Assembly: GCA_900128585.1 (NCBI GenBank)
Contig: LT642642.1
Location: 1-13,104, forward strand
Direction of reading: 5' to 3'
DNA from: Stramenopiles sp. TOSAG23-3
Taxonomy: Eukaryota; Sar
Length of the DNA: 13,104 nt
The notes below the pieces were generated by a model, which saw only the letters and a program-made list of their open reading frames with translations, made no database searches and was not told the origin of the DNA. Numbering within the stretch: position 1 is the stretch's first letter; the number at the start of each line of letters is the position of its first letter. A program made the translations under genes and the position numbers. Positions 1 through 6,758 of the stretch are shown here, piece after piece.

Positions 1-199
1 CACCATCTCTATCTCATCCACCACCACCTCCTTTGGGTAGAAGAAGAGATTATTATGATGATTTTGAATTATTAACAACGTTGGTGGGTTCATTTTTTAA
101 AAACTCCGTGTCTGTGTGTTTAGTAAAACAAGCCAAAGAGGAAATTAGTATTGCTGTACGGGAGGGAGTAATTAAATTACAATTATTTTAGCGAGAGAG
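1..199. other. 5' flank of the FAD oxidoreductase gene
   Basis: AT-rich non-coding DNA. It opens with a CCACCA/CTCATC-rich stretch (about 1-35) and a GAAGAAGAG patch like the low-complexity patches in the other spacers. I see no open frame continuing from the left edge and no RNA gene. It must hold the promoter and 5' UTR of the gene starting at 200, but I cannot point to a convincing core promoter element. Confidence 0.5.
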
Positions 200-1918
200 A
201 TGGGTGAACATGTTCTGCTGTTAGTCTCTTTCTTTCTGGTCTTGGGGGTCTCTGCGGTTGAGAAAGGCAGGTCGTACGATGTTGTCGTATACGGTGCAAC
301 GCCAGCGGGAATTTCTGCGGCGGTCGCTGCTGCGCATGCCGGCCGTAATCATGTTGCTTTGATTGAACCACTGGGCATGATCGGTGGAATGGGAGCTGCT
401 GGTGGGTTAGCTCTGCACGATCAACAAATGGCTAATTTGACGATGATTACTGGGTTGGCAAAACGATGGGCTACCTACAACAGTGAGTATTACAACACTT
501 CCATGCTGGTAAATCACCCTGATATGTACGTCGCGGAAGCTTCGTTTCAACGGATGATTAAGGAGGCAAAAAGCATCGAACTTTTCACAAGCTGCCGCTT
601 AACGAGTGCTACAAAAATGGGACCCAGGGTCTCTGCCGTTGGTGTATTGTGCAACAAAAAGGAGCAAAGAATCTTTGCAGGGAAAATGTTTATTGACGCT
701 TCGTATGATGGGGAAATTATGGTGAACGCTGGCGGGATAGATTTTACGCACGGGCGGGAATCTACGGCAGTGTACAGCGAAAGCCTGGCAGGCGTTCAGC
801 GCGTCGGGGAGCCCCTTGAATCATTTGAGGGTCTGAACGTCTCGGCCACATGGGAAAATAGGACCCTGTTGAAATATGTTTCGAGAGGCCCTGTTCCAAA
901 AATTGGCAGTGGTGACGACAAGCTGATGGCATTTCAGCACCGGGCGTGTATTACGACAGACAAGTCTCGTTCAACTCCTTTCCCAAAACCAGAGAGTTAC
1001 AACGCGGACGATTTCCAACTGCTGCTACGCCAGGTCTACGCTGTGATGGGGACGAAGAAGTACCCCGAGGGTCCGCCACTCGATTACTTCACCGATTTAG
1101 GAAACTACAGCCCAGCTGTGGCCGCTGCTGGACGAAACAAGTACATCCTGTGCTGTGGAACAGGCCCAGTGGATTCTGATCAGCCAGATATAAACCAAGG
1201 ATGGGCCCTTGCCAACCATTCTCTGAGGCAAAGCATTATCAAAGCGCACACGTACTATTTGCAGGGGTCGCTGTACTTCTTGGGGAACGACATTAATGTC
1301 CCAGAGTTTACTCGGAAAGATGTGGGGCGATTTGGTTTATGCGCAGACGAGTTTGTCGAGTTTGGAAACTGGCCTCCCCAATTGTACATTCGCGCAAGTG
1401 TGCGCCTCATCGGGGACGTGGTGATGACCCAAAACAACCTGATAGCCCCACGAAGCAAAAACGATTCGGTCTCTATGGCATGCTGGGAGCTGGACCAACA
1501 CACTATGTCCCGATATGCAGTTCAAGTGCAAAAGGGTGATGGGACAACTTCCTTGCAAGCACAGAACGAAGGATTTTTTCGCCATTCGATTAACCCTTCG
1601 GTTCCGCCAAATTCCACGGCCAAGATGAACCCGCATGACTTGTGGTACGACGTTCCGTTCCAAGTCATGGTCCCAAAAAGAGGGCAAGCGTCCAATTTAT
1701 TAGTTCCTGTTGCGTTATCTTCATCGTCGGTGGCGTTTAGCTCGTTGAGAATCGAGACCATGTACATGGACTTGGGATCGGCTGCAGGGGCTGCTGCAAG
1801 GCAAATTGTGGAAGGGGGTCTACTCCATGACGTGCAGGACATTGACATTCAAGAAGTGCAGAGAGTCCTGAAGGAAGAGTTTAATCAAAGGATCCATGGC
1901 CCCTTTTGGGAGACGTGA
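200..1918 (+). CDS. Secreted FAD-dependent oxidoreductase (FAD_oxidored / PF12831-like family)
   Basis: A 572-residue intronless protein. Residues 1-19 are a hydrophobic signal peptide (LLLVSFFLVLGVSA), so it probably enters the ER. Next comes a Rossmann FAD-binding motif: the strand DVVVYG, then G32-A-T-P-A-G37 and an acidic E56 at the end of the second strand. The following GMIGGMGAAGG (59-69) is usual for this family. FIDASYDGEIM (164-174) followed by HGRES (184-188) and SESLAG (193-198) is the family's second FAD-contacting block. LYIRASVRLIGD (395-406) and the C-terminal DLGSAAGAAA (524-533) complete the set of hallmarks. Eight N-glycosylation sequons (N79, N99, N213, N220, N302, N339, N421, N471) fit a lumenal, vacuolar or extracellular location. 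The family includes many poorly characterised enzymes often labelled xanthan-lyase-like, so the substrate is unknown. The ATG at 200 is chosen because it gives a complete signal peptide directly before the FAD fold. The family assignment is firm and the reaction is not. Confidence 0.88.
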   Translation: MGEHVLLLVSFFLVLGVSAVEKGRSYDVVVYGATPAGISAAVAAAHAGRNHVALIEPLGMIGGMGAAGGLALHDQQMANLTMITGLAKRWATYNSEYYNTSMLVNHPDMYVAEASFQRMIKEAKSIELFTSCRLTSATKMGPRVSAVGVLCNKKEQRIFAGKMFIDASYDGEIMVNAGGIDFTHGRESTAVYSESLAGVQRVGEPLESFEGLNVSATWENRTLLKYVSRGPVPKIGSGDDKLMAFQHRACITTDKSRSTPFPKPESYNADDFQLLLRQVYAVMGTKKYPEGPPLDYFTDLGNYSPAVAAAGRNKYILCCGTGPVDSDQPDINQGWALANHSLRQSIIKAHTYYLQGSLYFLGNDINVPEFTRKDVGRFGLCADEFVEFGNWPPQLYIRASVRLIGDVVMTQNNLIAPRSKNDSVSMACWELDQHTMSRYAVQVQKGDGTTSLQAQNEGFFRHSINPSVPPNSTAKMNPHDLWYDVPFQVMVPKRGQASNLLVPVALSSSSVAFSSLRIETMYMDLGSAAGAAARQIVEGGLLHDVQDIDIQEVQRVLKEEFNQRIHGPFWET

Positions 1919-1953
1919 TTTTGTCCCGCAACTTGCAGCTTTTAAAAATGTTA

Positions 1954-1963
1954 AATAAATAAA
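1954..1963 (+). terminator. Polyadenylation signal of the FAD oxidoreductase gene
   Basis: Two overlapping AATAAA hexamers (1954-1959 and 1958-1963) lie 36-45 nt after the stop codon. This is the usual place and sequence for a eukaryotic poly(A) signal. The dispersed repeat copy begins immediately after it. Confidence 0.55.
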
Positions 1964-2027
1964 CATTAGGGTACGACGAAGCTAAATTTAATTACTTAAA
2001 TAACAGCCAATTTTTCTTGTTTTATAA
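1964..2027 (+). repeat. Solo half-copy of the CAGCCAATTTTCTTG repeat family
   Basis: This stretch matches one arm of the hairpin element at 12474-12700. It has TTAGGGTA, then AAGCTAAATTTAATTACTT, then AATAACAGCCAA followed by TTTTTCTTGTTTT (core at 2004-2023, one extra T compared with the other copies). The first 15 or so bases of the arm and the whole opposite arm are missing. That suggests a decayed or deleted copy of a mobile element, or an independent 3'-end element that was also captured in the hairpin. Confidence 0.8.
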
Positions 2028-2686
2028 ATAAACAACCGATTTGATTTCACTTCCGCATTTTTTGCTCCTCTGTGATGTACCAATGGTAGTAGAAGAACCT
2101 CTATTCCGAATTTTATAGCACCACAGCACCACCACCGCAGCCTTTTCTTTTTTTTTCTTCTTTTTTCTTTCTTCTTCATCATTATATATAATTAATATCT
2201 TCTTCTTTTTTCTTCTTTCTTCTTCTTGCTTATTTTTTCTTCTCCTATTCTTATTATAATATATTACTTTCTTTCTTCTTTTTTTTGTTTTTATTCGACT
2301 GCTGTACTGTAGTATTATTAAAAATAATATATATTATTTATTATTCTTCTTGTTCTTGTTGTTCCAGCGGTAGTAGTAGTATGGTACGTAATAATAATAA
2401 ATAATAATAGTGGTTTTTGTTCCACCATCCACCATCATCATCATCCATCCTCCACACCACCACACACACACAAAATATATTAATAAAATAAATAATAATA
2501 ACGAAATAAAAATATTATTATTATTATATTTTTTTAAAATTAATGAGAAATCGTTTTATGAAAGTATGTGAAAATTTATTATTGTTTTGAAAATAGTAAA
2601 CATTGAACCAGGATAATTTATACAACAAAAAGAATTCAACCATAGACTGCACCCCGTTTCCTACTTCAAAATAAAACTACCACACG
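2028..2686. other. Low-complexity spacer upstream of the FKBP gene
   Basis: About 660 bp of strongly AT-rich DNA. In order it contains a CCACCACCACCG patch near 2122, a pyrimidine tract, GTAGTAGTAGTA near 2370, (AAT)n runs, a CCATCATCATCATCC patch near 2430, a short (CA)n run near 2460 and more (ATT)n. I see no gene, tRNA or other structured RNA. The FKBP promoter should lie in the last 150 bp, but I cannot define it. Confidence 0.5.
2141..2290 (+). repeat. Polypyrimidine TTC/TTTC tract
   Basis: Nearly continuous TTC, TTTC and T runs, interrupted by ATTATATATAATTAATAT near 2180. The strand asymmetry is marked, with almost no G. It is a slippage-prone simple sequence, and similar tracts occur at 5459-5480 (T) and, as purines, at 6396-6553. 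Confidence 0.8.
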
Positions 2687-3520
2687 ATGTTATTGTCAAG
2701 CCGAGTCCTACGCAGAGGGCTTGCCACCACCACCCGTTCCAGGCTGGTCAGGGCTTTCTCTTCTGTAGTTGAAGCTGGGGACAAAGTGTCCGTCCATTAC
2801 AGCGGAAAATTGGATAGTGGGGATGTGTTTGATTCTTCAGAAAGTCGCGACCCGATTGTCTTCAAAGCTGGAAAAGGCGAAATGATCAAAGGGTTTGATG
2901 CCGGGGTGATGGGAATGCAAGTGGGGGAACAGAAGACCCTGACCTTGACGCCAGAGGACGCCTACGGGGAAGTGCAGCAGGAAGCTTTTATTACTGTTTC
3001 AACCGAAAACCTTCCAGAAGGCGCAGAAGTTGGCGCAAAGCTGCAAGTTGGTAACGACAGTGGGCAAAGTAGGATAGCTAAAATCATCGAAATCGACGAG
3101 CAAGAAACAAAGCTGGACATGAACCACCCGTTGGCTGGGGAAACCCTTACGTTCGACGTGGAGCTGGTTGACATCACAAAAGCGGCCGACATTGGTTTGC
3201 GGGTAGAAACCATTGGAGAAGGCGACGGGACCAATTTTCCAAAGGTAGGGGATAATCTTACGATGCACTATACAGGCACCTTAGCAGCTGACGGGTCCCA
3301 ATTTGACTCGTCGCGTGATAGAGGGGAACCATTCCAATTCACCATAGGCGTTGGGCATGTCATCAAAGGGTGGGATGAAGGTGTGATTCAGATGAGCCTT
3401 GGCCAGCGCGCAAACCTGCACATTCCATCCGATATGGGATATGGGAGTACCGGTGCAGGCTCTGCAATTCCTCCTGACGCAGATCTTGTTTTCGACGTCG
3501 AGCTGATCTCGATCAATTAG
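2687..3520 (+). CDS. Mitochondrial-type tandem FKBP prolyl isomerase: SlyD-like domain plus FKBP12-like domain
   Basis: A 277-residue peptidyl-prolyl cis-trans isomerase and folding helper. Residues 1-25 form an acid-free leader rich in Arg, Ser, Leu and Thr (R6, R9, R10, R17, R19, R22, ending RAFSS), which predicts import into mitochondria. Domain 1 (about 29-163) is SlyD-like. It has [16 protein letters not shown] (36-51), MIKGFDAGV (66-74) and EDAYGE (90-95), then a short insert-in-flap-type segment (about 96-142), then DMNHPLAG (144-151) and [10 protein letters not shown] (154-163). DxNHPLAG is the diagnostic bacterial SlyD signature. Domain 2 (about 170-277) is FKBP12-like. The drug/substrate pocket residues known in FKBP12 are all present: Y195, F206, D207, F216, V225, I226, W229, Y252 and F269. 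It is therefore probably catalytic and probably able to bind FK506 or rapamycin. The gene is convergent with the coiled-coil gene. Plastid import is less likely because no signal peptide precedes the presequence. The fold call is very firm and the compartment is inferred. Confidence 0.93.
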   Translation: MLLSSRVLRRGLATTTRSRLVRAFSSVVEAGDKVSVHYSGKLDSGDVFDSSESRDPIVFKAGKGEMIKGFDAGVMGMQVGEQKTLTLTPEDAYGEVQQEAFITVSTENLPEGAEVGAKLQVGNDSGQSRIAKIIEIDEQETKLDMNHPLAGETLTFDVELVDITKAADIGLRVETIGEGDGTNFPKVGDNLTMHYTGTLAADGSQFDSSRDRGEPFQFTIGVGHVIKGWDEGVIQMSLGQRANLHIPSDMGYGSTGAGSAIPPDADLVFDVELISIN

Positions 3521-3583
3521 ACTCGTTGCATTTCGTATGAGAAAACAGCGAACGAAAACTATCATTATTATGCAAATTGAACA

Positions 3584-3589
3584 AATAAA
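3584..3589 (+). terminator. Polyadenylation signal of the FKBP gene
   Basis: AATAAA 64 nt after the FKBP stop codon, followed by a T-rich stretch. It fits a poly(A) signal. Confidence 0.5.
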
Positions 3590-3600
3590 AAGTTATTTTT

Positions 3601-3725
3601 TTGTGTCATCAATACATTAATTTTAATTAACATAACATATGTTATCATAACATACTTAAATTATCAGCCAATTTTCTTGTTTCTGTGTCATCAATTAAAA
3701 ATAAAATAATGGCTGTTAATTTATT
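3601..3725. repeat. Variant CAGCCAATTTTCTTG repeat between convergent genes
   Basis: The core CAGCCAATTTTCTTGTTT is at 3665-3682. It is preceded by TACATTAATTTTAATTA (3613-3629), a string also found ahead of the copy at 12821. A partial inverted core (AATGGCTGTTAATT) lies at 3708-3721. The 11-bp direct repeat GTGTCATCAAT (3603-3613 and 3685-3695) brackets the first half, and a perfect 14-bp palindrome, ATAACATATGTTAT, sits at 3632-3645. This makes a compound inverted/direct repeat that fills most of the 260-bp gap between the two stop codons. Confidence 0.75.
3720..3725 (-). terminator. Polyadenylation signal of the coiled-coil gene
   Basis: TTTATT on the + strand reads AATAAA on the - strand, 55 nt past the stop of the minus-strand gene. 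The spacing is plausible for a poly(A) signal. AATAAA is common by chance in such AT-rich DNA. Confidence 0.4.
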
Positions 3726-3780
3726 TACGGGTATGATATAAAATGCCAGAGTTGCTTGAGCTGAAAAAAAAATAGCATTC

Positions 3781-5259
3781 TTATTTCTTTACCAACAGGC
3801 TTGCCATGGATCGCATACTTCCGCGTTTCACCATACTTGCCCGCCGGGTCAAGCTCTTTATTCTATCTTTGGAATTCTCAAGGTCTTCTATCATTCTTTT
3901 CTTCTCCGAGCTCAAATCCTTCACTTGCTCCTCCAAACGGATTATCTCTATATTTTTTCTACGAACCTCCTCTTCCAAGGGTTCCAGGTACTTCAACTTC
4001 GTTTCAAGCTGCCCGCACGCTTTCAAAGCTGTGCTTAGTTCTCCAGATACCCCGTTGTACATTTTGTGCAAACCAGTCAGCTCCTTCTCGAACTTGGCCG
4101 CCTGGTTCGTGGCGTGTGTGTTTCTTGCATCCAAATCTACGTACATCGCGTTCAGCTTGTTGTAGTCCTCCAGCGCGTCACTTGCACTGTCCTGCATGAA
4201 GCCAAGGCGGCGCGACATTGTCGCGTTACGCTTGTCCATTTTCTCCATCGTCTCGCGCAGCTCGGACACCTTGGTTTGGCTCTCTTTCAACATCCCTTTG
4301 TATATTTTCACTTGTTCCTTCTCCACCGCAAGCTGCTCGTTCAGTCCCTGGTTCGTCTGAAGCAAGTGATCATTAGTATGCTCCAGTTGAGTTGCAATGT
4401 CGAAGTAAAACTTCGGCTCCATTGCCGTGGGCGTTGCTTCTTCCTTCTCCGACCCGTCCTCGTCCTTTCCCCGGGGCAACGCCGCGCTCGCAGGAGGGCC
4501 GAAATAAGTGGACGAATACAGCCCCGACTTTATGTGGTCAACCACGACCTGCAGCTGCTCTTGCTCCTCGGCCGACAGTCCTGGGTGGTCGCACACCTTC
4601 TGCAACGTGGTCACGCACAGCTCTATCTTCCGCGTGGGAGGCACCCCGCGGCTCTCCTGGACGTCGTACCTTTGGTCGTTCCCAGGAGGCACGCTTCCGC
4701 AAAAGGAGGCTGCCTCACTAAGCGCAACAGCAACGTCTACGCCGTTCGATCTATATTTAAGCTTTAGCGCTTTCATCCCGGCCAGCATTTGTCGCTTCTG
4801 GTCGTCTATCCGTTGGTGCGGAGCAAAAAGGGCCCTCTCGCTTCTGGGTCCCTTCCGGTTGGGCGACCCCCCACCATTGATCGACGCTAGCATAGAGTCG
4901 CTCATGGTTCTTGACTTGAATGTTTTCGTCGACGATAGGTTGTTCTCTATCCCATGGCGTGACGGGTAAATCGGATCCATTCTAGGGCGCTGGGACGGGG
5001 TGGTGTACTTGGACAAGTTTGGGATTACAGAAGTACCCGGGATTCGCCCGTACGTAGCGCCGGCGAAGTGCGTCCGAGAGGATGAACGTCTCAAATCTGC
5101 GCTGAATGGGCGTCGCTTGGCGACTACAGTTATTTCTGCGTTATGGCTTCGTGCCAAGTGCTGAATTGTCTGCTGATTTTGCTTTATTGCCCGGTCCCGC
5201 CGTCTCAATTGTTTCCCATATGTATCCAGGTCACGTGTCTTCGGCAGTCGAAATGCCAT
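3781..5259 (-). CDS. Uncharacterised basic coiled-coil protein
   Basis: A 492-residue intronless protein that I do not recognise. Residues 1-150 are basic, poor in hydrophobic residues and probably disordered (rich in R, S, T, P; for example KRRPFSADLRRSSSRTHF at 48-65). Residues 151-250 look helical, with an IDDQKRQMLAGMKALKLKYR segment and a second block, KIELCVTTLQKVCDHPGLSA (211-230). An acidic linker, KDEDGSEKEE (265-274), leads into a long heptad-like coiled coil from about 282 to 470, rich in E, K, L and Q and containing no proline except P427. The C-terminus is basic and contains RRAS (472-475), a match to the protein kinase A consensus, before ending in KK. It has no membrane segment and no signal peptide. 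The gene is head-to-head with SPEF2 across 1.5 kb, so a cytoskeletal or axonemal role is conceivable but is only inference. The ATG at 5259 is the first in the frame after a short 5' region. The reading frame is clearly real because of its length, its composition contrast with the spacers and its sustained coiled-coil pattern. Confidence 0.85.
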   Translation of the reverse strand: MAFRLPKTRDLDTYGKQLRRRDRAIKQNQQTIQHLARSHNAEITVVAKRRPFSADLRRSSSRTHFAGATYGRIPGTSVIPNLSKYTTPSQRPRMDPIYPSRHGIENNLSSTKTFKSRTMSDSMLASINGGGSPNRKGPRSERALFAPHQRIDDQKRQMLAGMKALKLKYRSNGVDVAVALSEAASFCGSVPPGNDQRYDVQESRGVPPTRKIELCVTTLQKVCDHPGLSAEEQEQLQVVVDHIKSGLYSSTYFGPPASAALPRGKDEDGSEKEEATPTAMEPKFYFDIATQLEHTNDHLLQTNQGLNEQLAVEKEQVKIYKGMLKESQTKVSELRETMEKMDKRNATMSRRLGFMQDSASDALEDYNKLNAMYVDLDARNTHATNQAAKFEKELTGLHKMYNGVSGELSTALKACGQLETKLKYLEPLEEEVRRKNIEIIRLEEQVKDLSSEKKRMIEDLENSKDRIKSLTRRASMVKRGSMRSMASLLVKK

Positions 5260-5310
5260 GACGAAGGGACGGACGGGAAGGGTATTTTACCTCTTCTACA
5301 AATTTATGTG

Positions 5311-5320
5311 CTATATAGAC
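5311..5320 (-). promoter_or_regulatory. Possible TATA-like element for the coiled-coil gene
   Basis: CTATATAG, a TATA-like octamer that is palindromic and so readable on the minus strand, lies about 50 bp upstream of the start codon at 5259. The position suits a short 5' UTR. Evidence is limited to match and position, and AT-rich DNA gives such matches often. Confidence 0.2.
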
Positions 5321-5448
5321 AAAAACTCAACAAGACAAACAGTGCAGAGCGGCTTTTAGGACCGAACCAGAACAGAACTAGGAAATAAATACTATGTTCT
5401 TGAAGATTAGTAAAAAACAGAAGTAGGGAACTGTTATACACTCCTCCT

Positions 5449-5535
5449 CGCGCGCGCTCTTCTTTTTTTTTTTTTTTTTAATAATAATAATAATACTGTA
5501 ATAATAATAATAAATATATATTATTATTATAATAC
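5449..5535. repeat. CG-repeat, T-run and (AAT)n microsatellite cluster
   Basis: CGCGCGCGC (5449-5457) is followed within a few bases by an 18-nt T-run starting near 5462, then (AAT)n interrupted by a CTGT. Alternating CG next to T and AAT runs is unusual simple-sequence DNA prone to slippage and non-B structure. Confidence 0.75.
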
Positions 5536-5690
5536 CACCACCCCAATAATAAATAATAATAATCCTCCCATCCTCTTCTTGTTTCTCTTCTTTCTTCCTT
5601 TCATCATAATAAATATATGATGATGAATGATGAGATGAGGAGATGAATATGGATGATGTAAATTATTATTATTATTATTTTTACTCCTAT

Positions 5691-5716
5691 TGTGCTCTTG
5701 TTGTGCTCTTGTTGTG
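5691..5716 (+). repeat. 11-bp tandem repeat (TGTGCTCTTGT)
   Basis: Two perfect consecutive copies of TGTGCTCTTGT (5691-5701 and 5702-5712) plus a partial third (TGTG). A very small minisatellite with no visible function. Confidence 0.8.
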
Positions 5717-5983
5717 AAAAAAAAGAAAGCACGACACTTTCATAATTAAGGTATTCTATATATTTTAAATAGAAGTACAACCTATTATAAATGTATATAT
5801 TTAGATAAAACATAGATATTATATTACCCTTACACATTTATGAATAATCCGTTCATGGTTTTACAGTGGTATTCCAATGTATAAAAATCTGTTCCATTTT
5901 CTCGTTGCGCAGAGTTGTTGAAAAAAAGAATTGATAATAATTTGATGTTGTGATTGGCATTTTTTATTTTTTTCCTCATAAGT

Positions 5984-6000
5984 AAGGGTTAGGGTATAGG
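5984..6000 (+). repeat. Short telomere-like GGGTTAGGG patch
   Basis: AAGGGTTAGGGTATAGG contains just over one TTAGGG unit, and GGGGTT and AGGGTT follow within 40 bp. The TTAGGGTAT part also occurs in the terminal arms of the hairpin element at 12474-12700. It could be a tiny interstitial telomere-like remnant or a coincidence. Confidence 0.35.
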
Positions 6001-6395
6001 TTGGGGTTATATAATAGATTAATATATAGGGTTATATTATTTTCCACCGCATTATATATTGTGATAGCATTATGAAAAATACGTGCTAAGGTGTTGTTAA
6101 TGTTAATAAATGTGAAATTTAACAGAAGCTACTGTACTGTGTGGCGGCTGGTCTCAATTCACAATTCTCAACAAAGAAGCAAGCAAAACCGTTTTTATTT
6201 GCGTTCCTTATATATGTAACGAATTAATTAGTTTTACAGGTACAGAGCATCTTTGTGTGCTATAGTATTTTAATCGTCTCCTTTGGATGAATAAACGACT
6301 ATAACCCTGTTGTGTCACATAGTTCCTGGTCTATTTAATACTGTGTTAGTGTATAACTTAAAACAATTCTTCTTATCTTATCATGAGGAGGATTC

Positions 6396-6553
6396 AGCTT
6401 ATCTACGAGGAGGAGGAGGAAGAGGCAGGAAGGAGAGAAGAAGAGAGAACGGACTGCGCTATCTCTAGTAGTATTATAGCAATAGTATCGCTACTACTAA
6501 AAAAAAGAAGAGAAAAGAAGAAGAAGAGAAGAAAGAAGAATGAAGGAAAAAAA
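6396..6553 (+). repeat. Purine-rich GAG/GAA tract upstream of SPEF2
   Basis: GAGGAGGAGGAGGAAGAGG near 6408 and a second AAGAAGAGAAAAG-type block at about 6499-6553, separated by a mixed segment. The + strand is strongly biased to purines. It mirrors the pyrimidine tract upstream of the FKBP gene. Confidence 0.7.
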
Positions 6554-6758
6554 TGTTTACGTTAAAAAAAATAAGAAGAAACGGAAAGTTGTTATTGTAT
6601 ATATAGAAAGAAACAAGTGGATAGTCCCTTGCGTCATTTTATTCTTCGTCTCATTATATACTGAAGTTATTGAGGTGTTGTGGAAAGAAATCGAACCGAA
6701 GGCTGTCGTTGTGTCTTTTCTGCAACTGTGTATAACGTTTTAAATACACCTGGTAAGC

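Larger units (their letters stand above)
5260..6758. other. 1.5 kb divergent spacer between coiled-coil gene and SPEF2
   Basis: No gene is recognised here. The first 130 bp are less AT-rich and probably hold the minus-strand promoter and 5' UTR. From 5440 on there are simple repeats: a (CG)4-type run at 5449-5457, a T-run, (AAT)n, and ATGATG stretches around 5610-5660. Then come an AT-rich unique region (5740-6380), a purine tract (6396-6553) and the SPEF2 5' region. The short open frames at 5604-5837, 6383-6565 and 6540-6743 are low-complexity and not credible genes. I found no tRNA-like cloverleaf and no copy of the CAGCCAAT repeat. The ACCTGGTAAGC just before the SPEF2 ATG resembles a splice donor, but the protein is complete without an upstream exon. 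Confidence 0.5.

Noticed and set aside
4066-4767. 233-residue plus-strand open frame opposite the coiled-coil gene
   Set aside because: Its Leu/Arg/His-rich composition is the typical antisense shadow of a coiled-coil gene. The minus-strand frame is longer and has sustained heptad character.
5604-5837. 77-residue minus-strand open frame in the divergent spacer
   Set aside because: Composition is almost only Ile, Tyr, Leu, Asn and Ser, as expected from translated AT-rich microsatellite DNA. It has no motif.
6383-6743. Two overlapping short open frames (60 and 67 codons) just before SPEF2
   Set aside because: They are products of purine-rich low-complexity DNA (poly Glu/Lys/Arg) with no recognisable motif. 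The second ends 15 nt before the SPEF2 start and could at most be an upstream ORF in a leader.
5260-6758. tRNA or other structured RNA gene in the long spacer
   Set aside because: I looked for T-loop and anticodon-arm signatures on both strands and found no combination giving a cloverleaf. A covariance-model scan would settle this.
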